Shown one piece after another: positions 25,565 to 35,782 of a DNA stretch of 64,000 nt. The translations under genes were made by a program, and so were the position numbers. Each line of letters opens with the position of its first letter. The stretch's first letter is position 1. This DNA comes from Hyphomicrobiales bacterium (lineage in GTDB: Bacteria; Pseudomonadota; Alphaproteobacteria; Rhizobiales; Rhodobiaceae), in the NCBI GenBank assembly GCA_002869065.1, contig PKTR01000007.1:124001-188000 (forward strand). The letters run 5' to 3'. Under the pieces are notes generated by a model that saw only the letters and a program-made list of their open reading frames with translations, did not search any database and was not told the origin of the DNA.

Positions 25565-25590
25565 ATTCATGAATAAATGTTATGATGAAT
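25565..25590. promoter_or_regulatory. Candidate LysR-type operator
   Basis: ATTCAT (25565-25570) and ATGAAT (25585-25590) form an inverted repeat with a 14-base spacer in the AT-rich gap between the tautomerase and LysR genes. The first arm is also part of the palindrome ATTCATGAAT. The spacing is compatible with a LysR-type dimer site. Only the position and symmetry support it. Confidence 0.4.
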
Positions 25591-25612
25591 ATATCAGAGA
25601 TTACTATTCGAA

Positions 25613-26503
25613 ATGATCATGCAGTCGCTCGACATCGACCTCCTGCGCGCCTTCGCCGCCATCGCCGACCTCGGCAGCTTTACCGCCGCCGCCGATGCGC
25701 TGGACGCGACCCAGTCCGGCATCAGCATTCGTATCCGCAAGCTGGAAGAGCGGCTCGGACGCCCGGTGCTCGCCCGCTCGCCGCGCCGCATCGAACTGAC
25801 CGCCTTAGGCCAGACGATGCTGCCGCAGGTGCGCGACCTGCTGGCGCTGCACGACGGCATGATCGCCGCAACCCGCGAACAACCCGCGCCGCGCCGTATC
25901 TCCGTTGGCCTGAGTGAACATGCGACCGGCATCCACCTGCCGCAGGTGCTCGCCATGCTGTCGCAAGCAGGCGACGCGGCCGGCACAAGCGGCATAGCGG
26001 CCTCGCTCACGCTTGGTCTCACCGCCGATCTGCGCCGGCTCTACGACGACGGGGCGCTCGACATCGCGGTGCTGCGATCGAACCAGCCACGGCCGGAAGA
26101 AGAGGTGCTGTTCCGCGATCCGATGGTCTGGGCGGCGAGCGCCAGCGCGCCCCTGCCCGCCGGCGGGCCCGTTCCGCTGATCGCCCTGCCCAAGCCCTGC
26201 CAGATCCGCCAGGCGGCGATCGCCGCATTGGATGGCGCGGGAATGCCCTGGGTCGAGGCATTTTCCGGCAACGGCCTGCAGGTGGTTCACAATGCGGTGG
26301 CGTGCGGCCTCGGCATTGCGGCAATCGGCCGGCGCAACGTCACACCGGGCCTGCGCATCCTCGGCCCCGAGGACGGCTTCCCACCACTGCCGGAAAGCGC
26401 CGTGGTGCTGCTCTGCCGCTCGCCGGACAAGGACGTGCGTGCGCTCGCCCGCCGCGTCGCGCAAACGCTCAAGAAAGCCGAAGGCGGCCGCGCGTTCCCT
26501 TGA
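25613..26503 (+). CDS. LysR family transcriptional regulator
   Basis: A 296-residue regulator. The N-terminal HTH is LRAFAAIADLGSFTAAADAL followed by SGISIRIRKLEERLGRPVLA. The C-terminal effector domain extends from about residue 95. It is divergent from the tautomerase gene, the typical arrangement for LysR control of an adjacent gene. The start is ATG at 25613, or the in-frame ATG two codons later. Confidence 0.93.
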   Translation: MIMQSLDIDLLRAFAAIADLGSFTAAADALDATQSGISIRIRKLEERLGRPVLARSPRRIELTALGQTMLPQVRDLLALHDGMIAATREQPAPRRISVGLSEHATGIHLPQVLAMLSQAGDAAGTSGIAASLTLGLTADLRRLYDDGALDIAVLRSNQPRPEEEVLFRDPMVWAASASAPLPAGGPVPLIALPKPCQIRQAAIAALDGAGMPWVEAFSGNGLQVVHNAVACGLGIAAIGRRNVTPGLRILGPEDGFPPLPESAVVLLCRSPDKDVRALARRVAQTLKKAEGGRAFP

Positions 26504-26510
26504 TGCGGCC

Positions 26511-28367
26511 TCAGCCAGCCTTGTCGATTGCTTCCAGCTCGTCGATCAGTCCTTCGATCACCGACAGCCCCTTGGCCCAGAAGCCGGGGTCGGAGGCGTC
26601 GAGCCCGAACGGCGCAAGCAGCTCGCTGTGATGCTTGGTGCCGCCGGCCTTCAGCATGTCGAAATACTTGTCCTGGAAGCCTTCCTCGGCGCCCTCGTAG
26701 ACGGCGTAGAGCGAGTTCACCAGGCAGTCGCCGAAGGCATAAGCGTAGACATAGAACGGCACATGGACGAAGTGCGGGATGAAGCACCAGAAGGTCTCGT
26801 AGCCCTCGCCGAGCCGGATCGCCGGGCCGAGGCTCTCACCCTGCACCTCCATCCAGATCTCGCAGATCCGTTCCGAGGTCAGTTCGCCCTCGCGGCGCTC
26901 CAGATGGAACTTGCGCTCGAAGCTGTAGAACGCGATCTGTCGGATCGCGGTGTTGATCATGTCCTCGACCTTGGAGGCGAGCATCGCCTTTCGCGCGGCA
27001 ACCGATTTGGTCTCGGCGAGCAGCGCGCGGAAGGTCAGCATCTCGCCGAACACGCTCGCGGTCTCTGCCAGCGTCAGCGGCGTCGAGGCCATCAGCGGCC
27101 CCTGCGCGCCGGCCAGCACCTGATGCACGCCATGGCCGAGTTCATGCGCCAGCGTCATGACGTCCCGCGTGCGGCCCAGATAGTTGAGCAGCAGGTAGGG
27201 ATGCGCGCTCGGCACGGTCGGATGGGCAAACGCACCCGGCGCCTTGCCGGTGCGCACCGGCGCGTCGATCCAGGCGGCATCGAAGAACTTGCGGCCGATA
27301 TCGGCCATCTGCGGCGAGAAGCGCGAATAGGCGTCGAGCACCACGTCACGCGCCTCGTCCCAGCGATACATCCGGTTGTCGCCGCCGGGCAGCGGTGCAT
27401 TACGATCCCAGTGTTCCAGCACCGGCTTGCCGAGCCACTTCGACTTCATCGCGTAGTAGCGGTGCGACAGCCGCGGGAAGGCGTCGCGCACCGCACTCAC
27501 CAGCGCGTCGACCACTTCCGGCTCGACCCGGTTGGCCAGATGCCGCCCGCCGGCAACATCGGTGAAGCCGCGCCAGCGATTGGAGATTTCCAGATCCTTG
27601 GCGATGGTGTTGAGCACCAGCGTGTTGATGCGCATGTTCTCGCGATAGGTGGTCGCGAGTGCATCCGCCGCCGACTTGCGCTTTTCCTCGCTGGCGTCCT
27701 GCATCAGGTTGCGCGTTGCCTCAAGGCCGAGCTTTTCGCCGTCGACATCGAAGGTCAGCCCCGCCGCCGTCTCATCGAACAGCCGGTTCCAGGCGCCCGT
27801 GCTGGTCACGCTCTTTTCGTGGAACAGCTGCTCGACGCGATCCTCGAGCTGATAGGGCTTTTCGGCGCGCAGATCGTCGAGCCAGGGCCGGTAATGAGCG
27901 AGGCCCTCATCGGCCATCGCCGCCTGCAGCGTCGCTTCCTCGATACGGTTCAGTTCCAGCTCGAAGAACAAGAGATGCGCGCTCGCCGTCGTCACCTTCT
28001 CCTGCACGTCGCCATAGAACTTCGCGCGCTGCGGATCGGTGGTGTTGCCGGCATAGAGCAGCCCGGCAAACGACATCAGCCGGCCCATGCGTTCCTGCAG
28101 TGCCTCGTAGTCGCGGATCATAGCGGCAAGCTTCGCGCCGCCATCGGCCTCTTCGAGCGCACCGGCAAGCGTACCCTTGTGCGCTTCCTCGAACGCCTGC
28201 GCGCCGTCAAGCATCGCCGCGAGATCCGCCTTGACCGCGTCGCTGTCCGGCGCCGGGTAGAGGTCGGCCAGATCCCATTCGGGAAGTGCGCCGAGATCGG
28301 TCGCCACAGCCGACTGCGCTCCGGCTGCCATCCGCGTCTCGTTGATCCAGCGGTTCATCACACTCAT
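26511..28367 (-). CDS. pepF: Oligoendopeptidase F, M3 family metallopeptidase
   Basis: A 618-residue cytoplasmic peptidase. The zinc site is H408-E409-L410-G411-H412 (LAHELGHGVH), with the third ligand E435 in LTLAETASVFGE. The N-terminal helical domain begins after a short leader (LPEWDLADLYPAPDSDAVKA). Length and motifs fit the M3B PepF group, which trims peptides of roughly 7-17 residues. It is convergent with lysR, with only 7 bases between the stop codons. It is probably monocistronic. Confidence 0.94.
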   Translation of the reverse strand: MSVMNRWINETRMAAGAQSAVATDLGALPEWDLADLYPAPDSDAVKADLAAMLDGAQAFEEAHKGTLAGALEEADGGAKLAAMIRDYEALQERMGRLMSFAGLLYAGNTTDPQRAKFYGDVQEKVTTASAHLLFFELELNRIEEATLQAAMADEGLAHYRPWLDDLRAEKPYQLEDRVEQLFHEKSVTSTGAWNRLFDETAAGLTFDVDGEKLGLEATRNLMQDASEEKRKSAADALATTYRENMRINTLVLNTIAKDLEISNRWRGFTDVAGGRHLANRVEPEVVDALVSAVRDAFPRLSHRYYAMKSKWLGKPVLEHWDRNAPLPGGDNRMYRWDEARDVVLDAYSRFSPQMADIGRKFFDAAWIDAPVRTGKAPGAFAHPTVPSAHPYLLLNYLGRTRDVMTLAHELGHGVHQVLAGAQGPLMASTPLTLAETASVFGEMLTFRALLAETKSVAARKAMLASKVEDMINTAIRQIAFYSFERKFHLERREGELTSERICEIWMEVQGESLGPAIRLGEGYETFWCFIPHFVHVPFYVYAYAFGDCLVNSLYAVYEGAEEGFQDKYFDMLKAGGTKHHSELLAPFGLDASDPGFWAKGLSVIEGLIDELEAIDKAG

Positions 28368-28586
28368 CGCATCATTCCCTGTGGCCCAAGCGCGTTACGC
28401 GCCGGCATCGTCAGTCTTCGCCCTTGTTCCTAGTGATATCGACCTCTGTGCCCGGCGATCAATGCCCTGCCGCGCCAAACCGTTCGCCGGGCAGCGGTTT
28501 GTTAACCGGAAACGAAGAGAATGGCCGAAAATGGGACGGTTCGCCCGGGCTGAAGACCTGACGGCGACACGAGGGGTTCGCCGCTT

Positions 28587-30077
<1,491 letters not shown>

Positions 30078-30091
30078 GTGACTGGCGTCAC
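30078..30091. promoter_or_regulatory. Inverted repeat upstream of the L,D-transpeptidase gene
   Basis: GTGAC (30078-30082) and GTCAC (30087-30091) flank TGGC directly after the response-regulator stop codon. A further GTCAC follows near 30112. It could be a binding site in the promoter of the next gene. No clear sigma-54 -24/-12 element is visible. Confidence 0.3.
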
Positions 30092-30207
30092 ATCATGGCC
30101 ACGGATTTTCAGTCACATAATTGTTCATGGCGCGTTCAGCGCCAGTATTGGAAAACGGTAGCGACAATCGGCGCCGGGCGCTGAAGATGGCAGATGGGAG
30201 ATCGCAG

Positions 30208-31905
30208 ATGAAACGGCATGGACATCTCGGCCTGTTGGCAATGACCGTCGCAACGGTTGCGCTGGCGAGCCCGGCTGCCGCAGTGCCCGATCTCGGCGCG
30301 ATGCCGCATCTCGCCCGCACGCTCGCCTACCATATCCCGCTCGCCGATCCGATCGCCGAGGAAATCCGGCTCGACATCACCCAGGAAGAACTGAGCCGCA
30401 AGACGGCAGATGACACCGCCTTCCGCGCCCTCGCCAAGTTCTACGAGGAACGCAACTGGGCACCGGCCTGGACCGACAAGAACGGCTTCACCGCCGGCGG
30501 CATGACGCTCATCGAAGCGATCGCCAACGCCGATGAAGACGGCCTCGACCCGTCGGCCTACATCCTGCCGCAGACACGCTTCACCGCCGCCCACAAGGCC
30601 GAGCCGCGCATACTGGCCGTGGCCGAGCTGACGCTCGTCCGCGCCGCGCTCGCCTATGCCCACGATGCCCAGGGCGGCCGCTTCAAGCCGAAGTCCATTT
30701 CCGGCTACATCAATGCCGAGCCGACCTTCCCCGAGCCGCTCTCGGTGCTCGAGGCGCTTGCCCGCGCGCCGCGCCCGGCCAATGTGCTCGTCGCCTACAA
30801 TCCGCCGCATATGGGCTCCCGAAAGCTGAAGGAAAAGCTTGCCGAACTGCGCGCCACCGAGGCCGTCGCTGAAAAACCGATCCGCGTGCCCGCAGGCGCC
30901 GCGATGCGACTTGGCATTTCCGACAAGCGCGTCCCGCTGCTGCGCAAGCGCCTGTCCGTTCCCACGCCAACGACCCGTGTTGCCGCCGCCGAAACCGTGC
31001 AGACCGACGCCGCCCCGGCCAACCCGGATCCGCTGGTGTTCGATGAAGCGCTCGACACAGCGGTGCGCGAATTCCAGAAGACCGCCGGCCTCAGCCCTGA
31101 CGGCATCGTCGGTCCGAACACGCTACGCCACCTCAATGGTCCGGCCGACGCGAATCCGGTCGCCGACATCGTCGCCAATATGGAGCGCTGGCGCTGGCTG
31201 CCGCGCAAGCTCGGCCGCTTCCATGTCCACGTCAATATCCCCGAGTATCTTGTCCGAGTGAACAAGAACGGCCGCACCGTCCACCAGACCCGCGTCGTCG
31301 TCGGCAAGCCGACCAACCAGACGCCGATCTTCTCCGACGAGATGGAACACATCGTCGTCAATCCGTACTGGAACGTGCCGGTCTCGATCGCCCGCAAGGA
31401 AATGCTGCCGGGCATCCAGGCCAATCCGGGCTCCTATTTCGCCCGCCGCGGCTACGAAGTGGTCTACAACGGCCGCGTGATCGATCCGACCGCCGTAGCC
31501 TGGACGCCGGAAAACGTCCGTAAGGTGCGCATCCGCCAGCGCCCCGGCGCGCGCAATGCGCTTGGCCGCATCAAGTTCATGTTCCCCAACCGGCATTCGG
31601 TCTATCTGCACGACACGCCCTCGAAGAGCCTGTTCCAGCGCGACGCGCGCGCCTTCAGCCATGGCTGCGTGCGCGTCAACAACCCGCTCGACTTCGCCGA
31701 CGCGATTCTCGCCGACAATGCCGACTGGAACTCGACGCGGATCAAGAAGCTGTTCGGCCGTTCGGAACGCCGCATCGACCTGCCGCGCCACATTCCCGTT
31801 CACATCACCTATTTCACCACTCTGGTCGACCAGAACGGGGAACTGCGCACGTTGCGCGACATCTATGGCCACAACGCCAGGGTCAAGGCGAAGCTCGGCC
31901 TTTAG
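30208..31905 (+). CDS. Periplasmic L,D-transpeptidase (YcbB/LdtD type)
   Basis: A 565-residue exported protein. The signal peptide is MKRHGHLGLLAMTVATVALA, with cleavage after ASPAAA. It is followed by a scaffold domain typical of LdtD (FYEERNWAPAWTDKNGFTAG), a peptidoglycan-binding segment (AVREFQKTAGLSPDGIVGPN) and a YkuD domain with catalytic Cys in AFSHGCVRVNN. It would form 3-3 cross-links or attach proteins to murein. The start at 30208 has GGGAG 8 bases upstream and yields a clean signal peptide. Upstream in-frame starts do not. Confidence 0.92.
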   Translation: MKRHGHLGLLAMTVATVALASPAAAVPDLGAMPHLARTLAYHIPLADPIAEEIRLDITQEELSRKTADDTAFRALAKFYEERNWAPAWTDKNGFTAGGMTLIEAIANADEDGLDPSAYILPQTRFTAAHKAEPRILAVAELTLVRAALAYAHDAQGGRFKPKSISGYINAEPTFPEPLSVLEALARAPRPANVLVAYNPPHMGSRKLKEKLAELRATEAVAEKPIRVPAGAAMRLGISDKRVPLLRKRLSVPTPTTRVAAAETVQTDAAPANPDPLVFDEALDTAVREFQKTAGLSPDGIVGPNTLRHLNGPADANPVADIVANMERWRWLPRKLGRFHVHVNIPEYLVRVNKNGRTVHQTRVVVGKPTNQTPIFSDEMEHIVVNPYWNVPVSIARKEMLPGIQANPGSYFARRGYEVVYNGRVIDPTAVAWTPENVRKVRIRQRPGARNALGRIKFMFPNRHSVYLHDTPSKSLFQRDARAFSHGCVRVNNPLDFADAILADNADWNSTRIKKLFGRSERRIDLPRHIPVHITYFTTLVDQNGELRTLRDIYGHNARVKAKLGL

Positions 31906-32326
31906 GCTCGGCGTCCGTTCGGCCTGACCGCACGGTTGACAAAACGCACCACGACACCAGATCAGAATCCCGATGACCCGGCGCCCAAAGCGCCGGGCCA
32001 TTGGCATTTTGACGGGCTTTTCGTGAAACCGCACTTGGTGTAAAAGACGGGCAGATTGAACCAGCGTTGCTGCCTTGCAGCATCCCGTGCGGTTGATCCC
32101 GGGATGTTGAGGTGAGTACTTACGCGCCCGCGACAGCGGCGTCTTAACCCAATAGGAAAACAGCACTTGCCCCGGAAGCGCCAAGATTTCATCTTACACC
32201 GCGCCTCGGTAAACGCTCGTTAACCTAATTGGGTGTAAACGGTTGATGTTGGGGTGCGTCCGCGCGCAAGGCGTGGAAAAACTTGCGGGACGTAAATTGT
32301 CGACAAAGTCACACAGTTTGCTTGCT
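31906..32326. other. Intergenic region with one hairpin
   Basis: The 421 bases between the L,D-transpeptidase and DUF882 genes contain a GC-rich hairpin, CCCGGCGC (31977-31984) with GCGCCGGG (31990-31997). It has no T-tract, so it is at best a weak terminator. The 32190-32300 part is less GC-rich and probably holds the DUF882 promoter. I see no gene. Confidence 0.5.
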
Positions 32327-33943
32327 ATGGTCATGAGTGGATCAAGGATCGCGCTCGCGGTATTCGGTGTTCTCGTCTCGGTCATGCTGCTTGGCATGCC
32401 GCAGGCATCGGCCGAAACGCGCACGCTGCATCTCTACAATACCCATACGCATGAGCGCACGGCGATCACCTTCAAGAAGAATGGTCGCTATGTTGCTTCC
32501 GGGCTCCGCCAGCTCAACCGCTTCCTGCGCGACTGGCGGCGCAACGAGAGCATCAAGATGGATCCGGAACTGTTCGACCTCATCTGGGAGGTCTATCAGA
32601 AGACGGGCGTCAACAAGGACATCCACGTGGTGTCCGGCTATCGCTCTCCGGCCACCAACAACATGCTGCGCAAACGCTCGCGCGGCGTCGCCAAATTCAG
32701 CCAGCACACGCTGGGCAAGGCGATGGACTTCTTCATTCCCGGCTACGATTCCTACAAGATCCGTGTGATCGGTCTGCGCCAGCAGGTCGGCGGCGTCGGC
32801 TATTATCCGCGTTCGCGCAGCCGGTTCATTCACCTCGACACCGGCCGGGTGCGCCATTGGCCGCGCATGACCCGCAGCCAGTTGGTCAAGGTCTTCCCGC
32901 GTGGCGAAACGCTGCACGTGCCGTCCGACGGCAAGCCGCTGCAGGGCTACAGCACGGCCCTGGCGCGCGCCAAATCCGGCAAGCGTGCCCGCACCGCGAC
33001 CGTCGTTGCCTCGGCCTCCAGCTCGCGCTCGGCAGCCCGCTACACCAGCGGTGACGACGACATCGTCCGCCAGAAGGGGTCCGGCAAGGGCTTCCTGTCC
33101 GCCCTGTTCGGCGGTGGCCGCGACGAGGAAGAGGATTCCATCCAGCCCGAAGAATCGGCAGGTCCGGTTCCGCCGGCAACCGTCGCCAGCCCGTCGAAGG
33201 CCGTCGCCGATACATTGCCCGGTTTAGAGCAGACGCCAACTCCGGCCGCGGCCCCCGAGCCGGCGCCCGAGCCGGCGCAGGAAACCCTGGTCGCTTCCGG
33301 CCCGGCGCCGAAACCGCGCTCCAAACCGCTCGCGCTTCTGGCAAGCGCGGAAACGACCCCGCAGGTCGAGGGTGGCGAAGCAATCATCGCCATGGTGCCG
33401 CGCAACAAGCCGGTGTTCCAGCAGATCGCCTCGGCCTTGCCGCCGGCGGACGACGCAACCGCTTCGATCCCGTCCGACAAGCCGACCATCGACACCAATG
33501 CCGCGGCCGTGCTGGGCTATGGTCCGGCAGTGCCGACGACCAAGCCGAATTCGGTGCTCGACGCGACCCGTCAGTTCGCAGCCGTCGACAGCGCGACCGA
33601 CGTTCCGTCGCCGCGTGACCGTCCGCAGCGACTTGCGGCCCGCGCCGAGAGCGGACTGCCCAGCGGCAAGTCGGATCGTCAGATGGTCGCCAATACCGAT
33701 GCAGTCGGTTCGATTTCCGGCAGCCGCCTTCGCAGCCGCCTGTTCGTCGACGCCAAGACCACCCGGACGATGTCGTTCGCCAATTTCAGCCACCCGGACC
33801 AGCACAGCCTCGCCGTGCTGATGGCAAAGCCGAACCGCGCACTTGCCAACGGGTTCGTCCCCGAGACGGCCGACGAAAGCCTGCAGTCGACGGTGTTCAC
33901 CGGCTCGGCAATCGGAACGCTCACGGTCGTGCGGCTCTACTGA
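32327..33943 (+). CDS. DUF882 (YcbK/M15-like) exported protein with long disordered tail
   Basis: A protein of about 538 residues. A signal peptide (SRIALAVFGVLVSVMLLGMP, cut near QASA) is followed by an M15-like peptidase domain. Its metal-binding pattern appears as HVVSGYRSPATNN, FSQHTLGKAMDFFIPG (His and Asp) and RFIHLDTG (His). The remaining 300 or so residues are proline-, alanine- and charge-rich with no recognisable fold. DUF882 proteins are usually under 250 residues. They are thought to act on peptidoglycan peptides as D,D- or L,D-carboxypeptidases. The start is uncertain: ATG at 32327, ATG at 32333 and an upstream start at 32243 are all in frame, and none has a good ribosome binding site. 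Confidence 0.82.
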   Translation: MVMSGSRIALAVFGVLVSVMLLGMPQASAETRTLHLYNTHTHERTAITFKKNGRYVASGLRQLNRFLRDWRRNESIKMDPELFDLIWEVYQKTGVNKDIHVVSGYRSPATNNMLRKRSRGVAKFSQHTLGKAMDFFIPGYDSYKIRVIGLRQQVGGVGYYPRSRSRFIHLDTGRVRHWPRMTRSQLVKVFPRGETLHVPSDGKPLQGYSTALARAKSGKRARTATVVASASSSRSAARYTSGDDDIVRQKGSGKGFLSALFGGGRDEEEDSIQPEESAGPVPPATVASPSKAVADTLPGLEQTPTPAAAPEPAPEPAQETLVASGPAPKPRSKPLALLASAETTPQVEGGEAIIAMVPRNKPVFQQIASALPPADDATASIPSDKPTIDTNAAAVLGYGPAVPTTKPNSVLDATRQFAAVDSATDVPSPRDRPQRLAARAESGLPSGKSDRQMVANTDAVGSISGSRLRSRLFVDAKTTRTMSFANFSHPDQHSLAVLMAKPNRALANGFVPETADESLQSTVFTGSAIGTLTVVRLY

Positions 33944-33965
33944 GCTCGACACGCAATCCGACATG

Positions 33966-34004
33966 AAAAAACCGGGCTCCGTTGAATCGGAGCCCGGTTT
34001 TTTT
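33966..34004. terminator. Bidirectional rho-independent terminator (DUF882 / gapR)
   Basis: A 13-base stem (33969-33981 with 33988-34000, centred on CCGGGCTCCG/CGGAGCCCGG) is flanked by A-run and T-run. It separates the convergent DUF882 and gapR genes. Confidence 0.92.
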
Positions 34005-34045
34005 GTTGTCCGGCTTCAATGCCGATCCATTGAACGGCATGCGCC

Positions 34046-34306
34046 CTATTCGTCGGCGGGCGCCACCATGCCAAGCGCGTGCATGTAGAGATCGAGCATC
34101 GCTTCCTGCTCCTCGCGCTCGGCCTGCTCCTGCTTGCGCAGCCGTACGACCTGGCGAATGACCTTGGTGTCGAAACCGGTCCCCTTGGCCTCGCCGTAAA
34201 CTTCCTTGATATCGTCCGCGATCGCCTTCTTGTCTTCTTCGAGACGCTCGATCCGTTCCACGAAAGCCCGCAATTGTGCTGCCGCGATTCCGCCCGGCTC
34301 CGCCAT
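34046..34306 (-). CDS. gapR: GapR family nucleoid-associated protein (DUF2312)
   Basis: An 86-residue highly charged helical protein: [20 protein letters not shown], then [20 protein letters not shown] and [20 protein letters not shown]. This is the DUF2312 family. In Caulobacter, GapR forms clamps around overtwisted AT-rich DNA and helps topoisomerases during replication. The start at 34306 has AGGAG upstream and gives the family length. It is probably monocistronic. Confidence 0.9.
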   Translation of the reverse strand: MAEPGGIAAAQLRAFVERIERLEEDKKAIADDIKEVYGEAKGTGFDTKVIRQVVRLRKQEQAEREEQEAMLDLYMHALGMVAPADE

Positions 34307-34473
34307 AGCCTGAAACTCCTGCAATCCTGTTGTCCCGACCGGTAAACCGGCCGCATGCGAGAAACGATACGCAGCCCGGCCCGGACTGCCGCCACCCGTT
34401 CGGGTGGCAAGTGGTGCCCGATGCCGCCGGATCGGTCAAGACCGAAAGCCGGCAGTCGGAGTGGTCCAGCCGG

Positions 34474-34782
34474 TTAGTGGTCCTTCGGCCGGCTGATCTC
34501 GTAGGCGGCGAGCTGCTCGGCCGTCGCCTCGGTCTGATAGCGCGCCTTCCAGTCGTCATAGGGCATGCCGTAGACGATCTCGCGCGCGCCGGCCTTGTCG
34601 AGATCAAGGCCCTTCTCGTTCGCCGCGTCCTGATACCAGTTCGACAGGCAATTGCGGCAGAAGCCAGCCAGATTCATCATGTCGATATTCTGCACGTCGG
34701 TGCGTTCGGCCAGATGCGCCACCAGCCTGCGGAACACGGCTGCTTCCAGATCGCGTTGGGTCGTCTCGTCGAATTCGGCCAT
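34474..34782 (-). CDS. DUF1244 domain-containing protein
   Basis: A 102-residue soluble protein with the family signature NIDMMNLAGFCRNCLSNWYQ, containing a CxxC pair, and IVYGMPYDDWKARYQ. DUF1244 is found mainly in Alpha- and Gammaproteobacteria and has no assigned function. The start at 34782 has GGGGGAGG upstream. It is followed on the same strand by gapR after a 167-base gap. Confidence 0.85.
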   Translation of the reverse strand: MAEFDETTQRDLEAAVFRRLVAHLAERTDVQNIDMMNLAGFCRNCLSNWYQDAANEKGLDLDKAGAREIVYGMPYDDWKARYQTEATAEQLAAYEISRPKDH

Positions 34783-34856
34783 GGCCTCCCCCTCGTTGTT
34801 GTGACGCCCGCACCTTTTCCGTCCTGAAGCGCGGAGCGATTTGGGTGAAAAATCTC

Positions 34857-35684
34857 CTAGCCCGCGGCAGAGCCGTAGACGTGAATATCGTTCATCCCCG
34901 GCAGGGCGAGGATTTCTTCTATGATCGGCGCCAGCCGGTCGGCCCATTGCTCGACGCCTTCATCGTCGGAAATGAGATCCTGGCGCACCTCGATCAACGC
35001 ATGTGCGATGCCTCGAACCGTCCCGTGCCGGTAGAGCGAGTCGTTCTTCAGCGCGCCCGTATAGGGTTCGTTGTCGCCAACGACGAGGCGCGGATCCTCG
35101 CGCAGCTTCTCGATCAGCGGCAGCGCGAAGCGCGGATCCTGATCCCAAAGGACGCCGGCGTGCCAGGGCCGGGGCCAGCCTCGCCAGACCGGCGTGAAGC
35201 TGTGCACGGAAAACACCGCCGGCGGCTTGCCCGCCGCAATACCGGCGTCGATCGCCGCATCCACCGCGCCGTGATAGGGCGCGTAGAACCGCTCGACGCG
35301 GCGCTGTTTCTCGGCTTCGTCGACCTTCGCGTTGCCCGGCAACACGACGCCGTCCGACAGCCGCATCACCAGCGTTGGATCGTCGGCGCCCCGGTTCGGG
35401 TCGATCAACAGGCGCGAGAAGGTCGACAACACCGCCGGCGCGCCAAGGCGGGCGGCAAGCGCCCGCGTCAGCGCCGCCGAGCCGATGTCGTAGCCGATAT
35501 GGCGGCTCAGCTCCTCACGTGTCGTCCCCAGCGTTCCATACTCGTTCGGCAGCGCGTTCGAGGCATGATCGGCGATGATCAGCAGCCCGCGGTCGGCAGG
35601 GCCGGCCACGATTTCAAACGGCACAAAGTCCTCAACGTCCGGAACGGAACGATCCGTCTCACGGTCAACGAGCGTTTCAAGCAT
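34857..35684 (-). CDS. N-formylglutamate amidohydrolase family protein
   Basis: A 275-residue protein with the family pattern LLIIADHASNALPNEYGTLG, SAALTRALAARLGAPAVLST, FSRLLIDPNRGADDPTLV and VFSVHSFTPVW. These correspond to the metal-binding segments of HutG-like and related N-formyl/N-acetyl amidohydrolases. No histidine utilisation genes are nearby, so the substrate may differ from N-formylglutamate. The start at 35684 is tentative: the best GGAGG lies about 17 bases upstream, so a non-ATG start further up is possible. It is divergent from the EamA transporter. Confidence 0.85.
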   Translation of the reverse strand: MLETLVDRETDRSVPDVEDFVPFEIVAGPADRGLLIIADHASNALPNEYGTLGTTREELSRHIGYDIGSAALTRALAARLGAPAVLSTFSRLLIDPNRGADDPTLVMRLSDGVVLPGNAKVDEAEKQRRVERFYAPYHGAVDAAIDAGIAAGKPPAVFSVHSFTPVWRGWPRPWHAGVLWDQDPRFALPLIEKLREDPRLVVGDNEPYTGALKNDSLYRHGTVRGIAHALIEVRQDLISDDEGVEQWADRLAPIIEEILALPGMNDIHVYGSAAG

Positions 35685-35782
35685 GGAAGAAATAATAGTG
35701 ACCTCCAGGGCGACTTGCCATACGAAGAGATATCTTTTCCCAATGGTGTTGCAAAGCGAGCCGAAGGACGTTTTTGCCCCGC

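Noticed and set aside
26232-28433. Long plus-strand open frame (733 codons) opposite pepF
   Set aside because: It is the antisense shadow of the oligoendopeptidase. The pepF strand carries HELGH and full family similarity.
30078-30207. Sigma-54 promoter for the L,D-transpeptidase gene
   Set aside because: TGGCCACGGATTTT was considered, but the -12 GC is missing and the spacing does not fit GG-N10-GC.
32190-32300. CtrA box upstream of the DUF882 gene (TTAACCTAATTGG)
   Set aside because: Only one TTAA half-site is present and the second half does not match at 7-base spacing.
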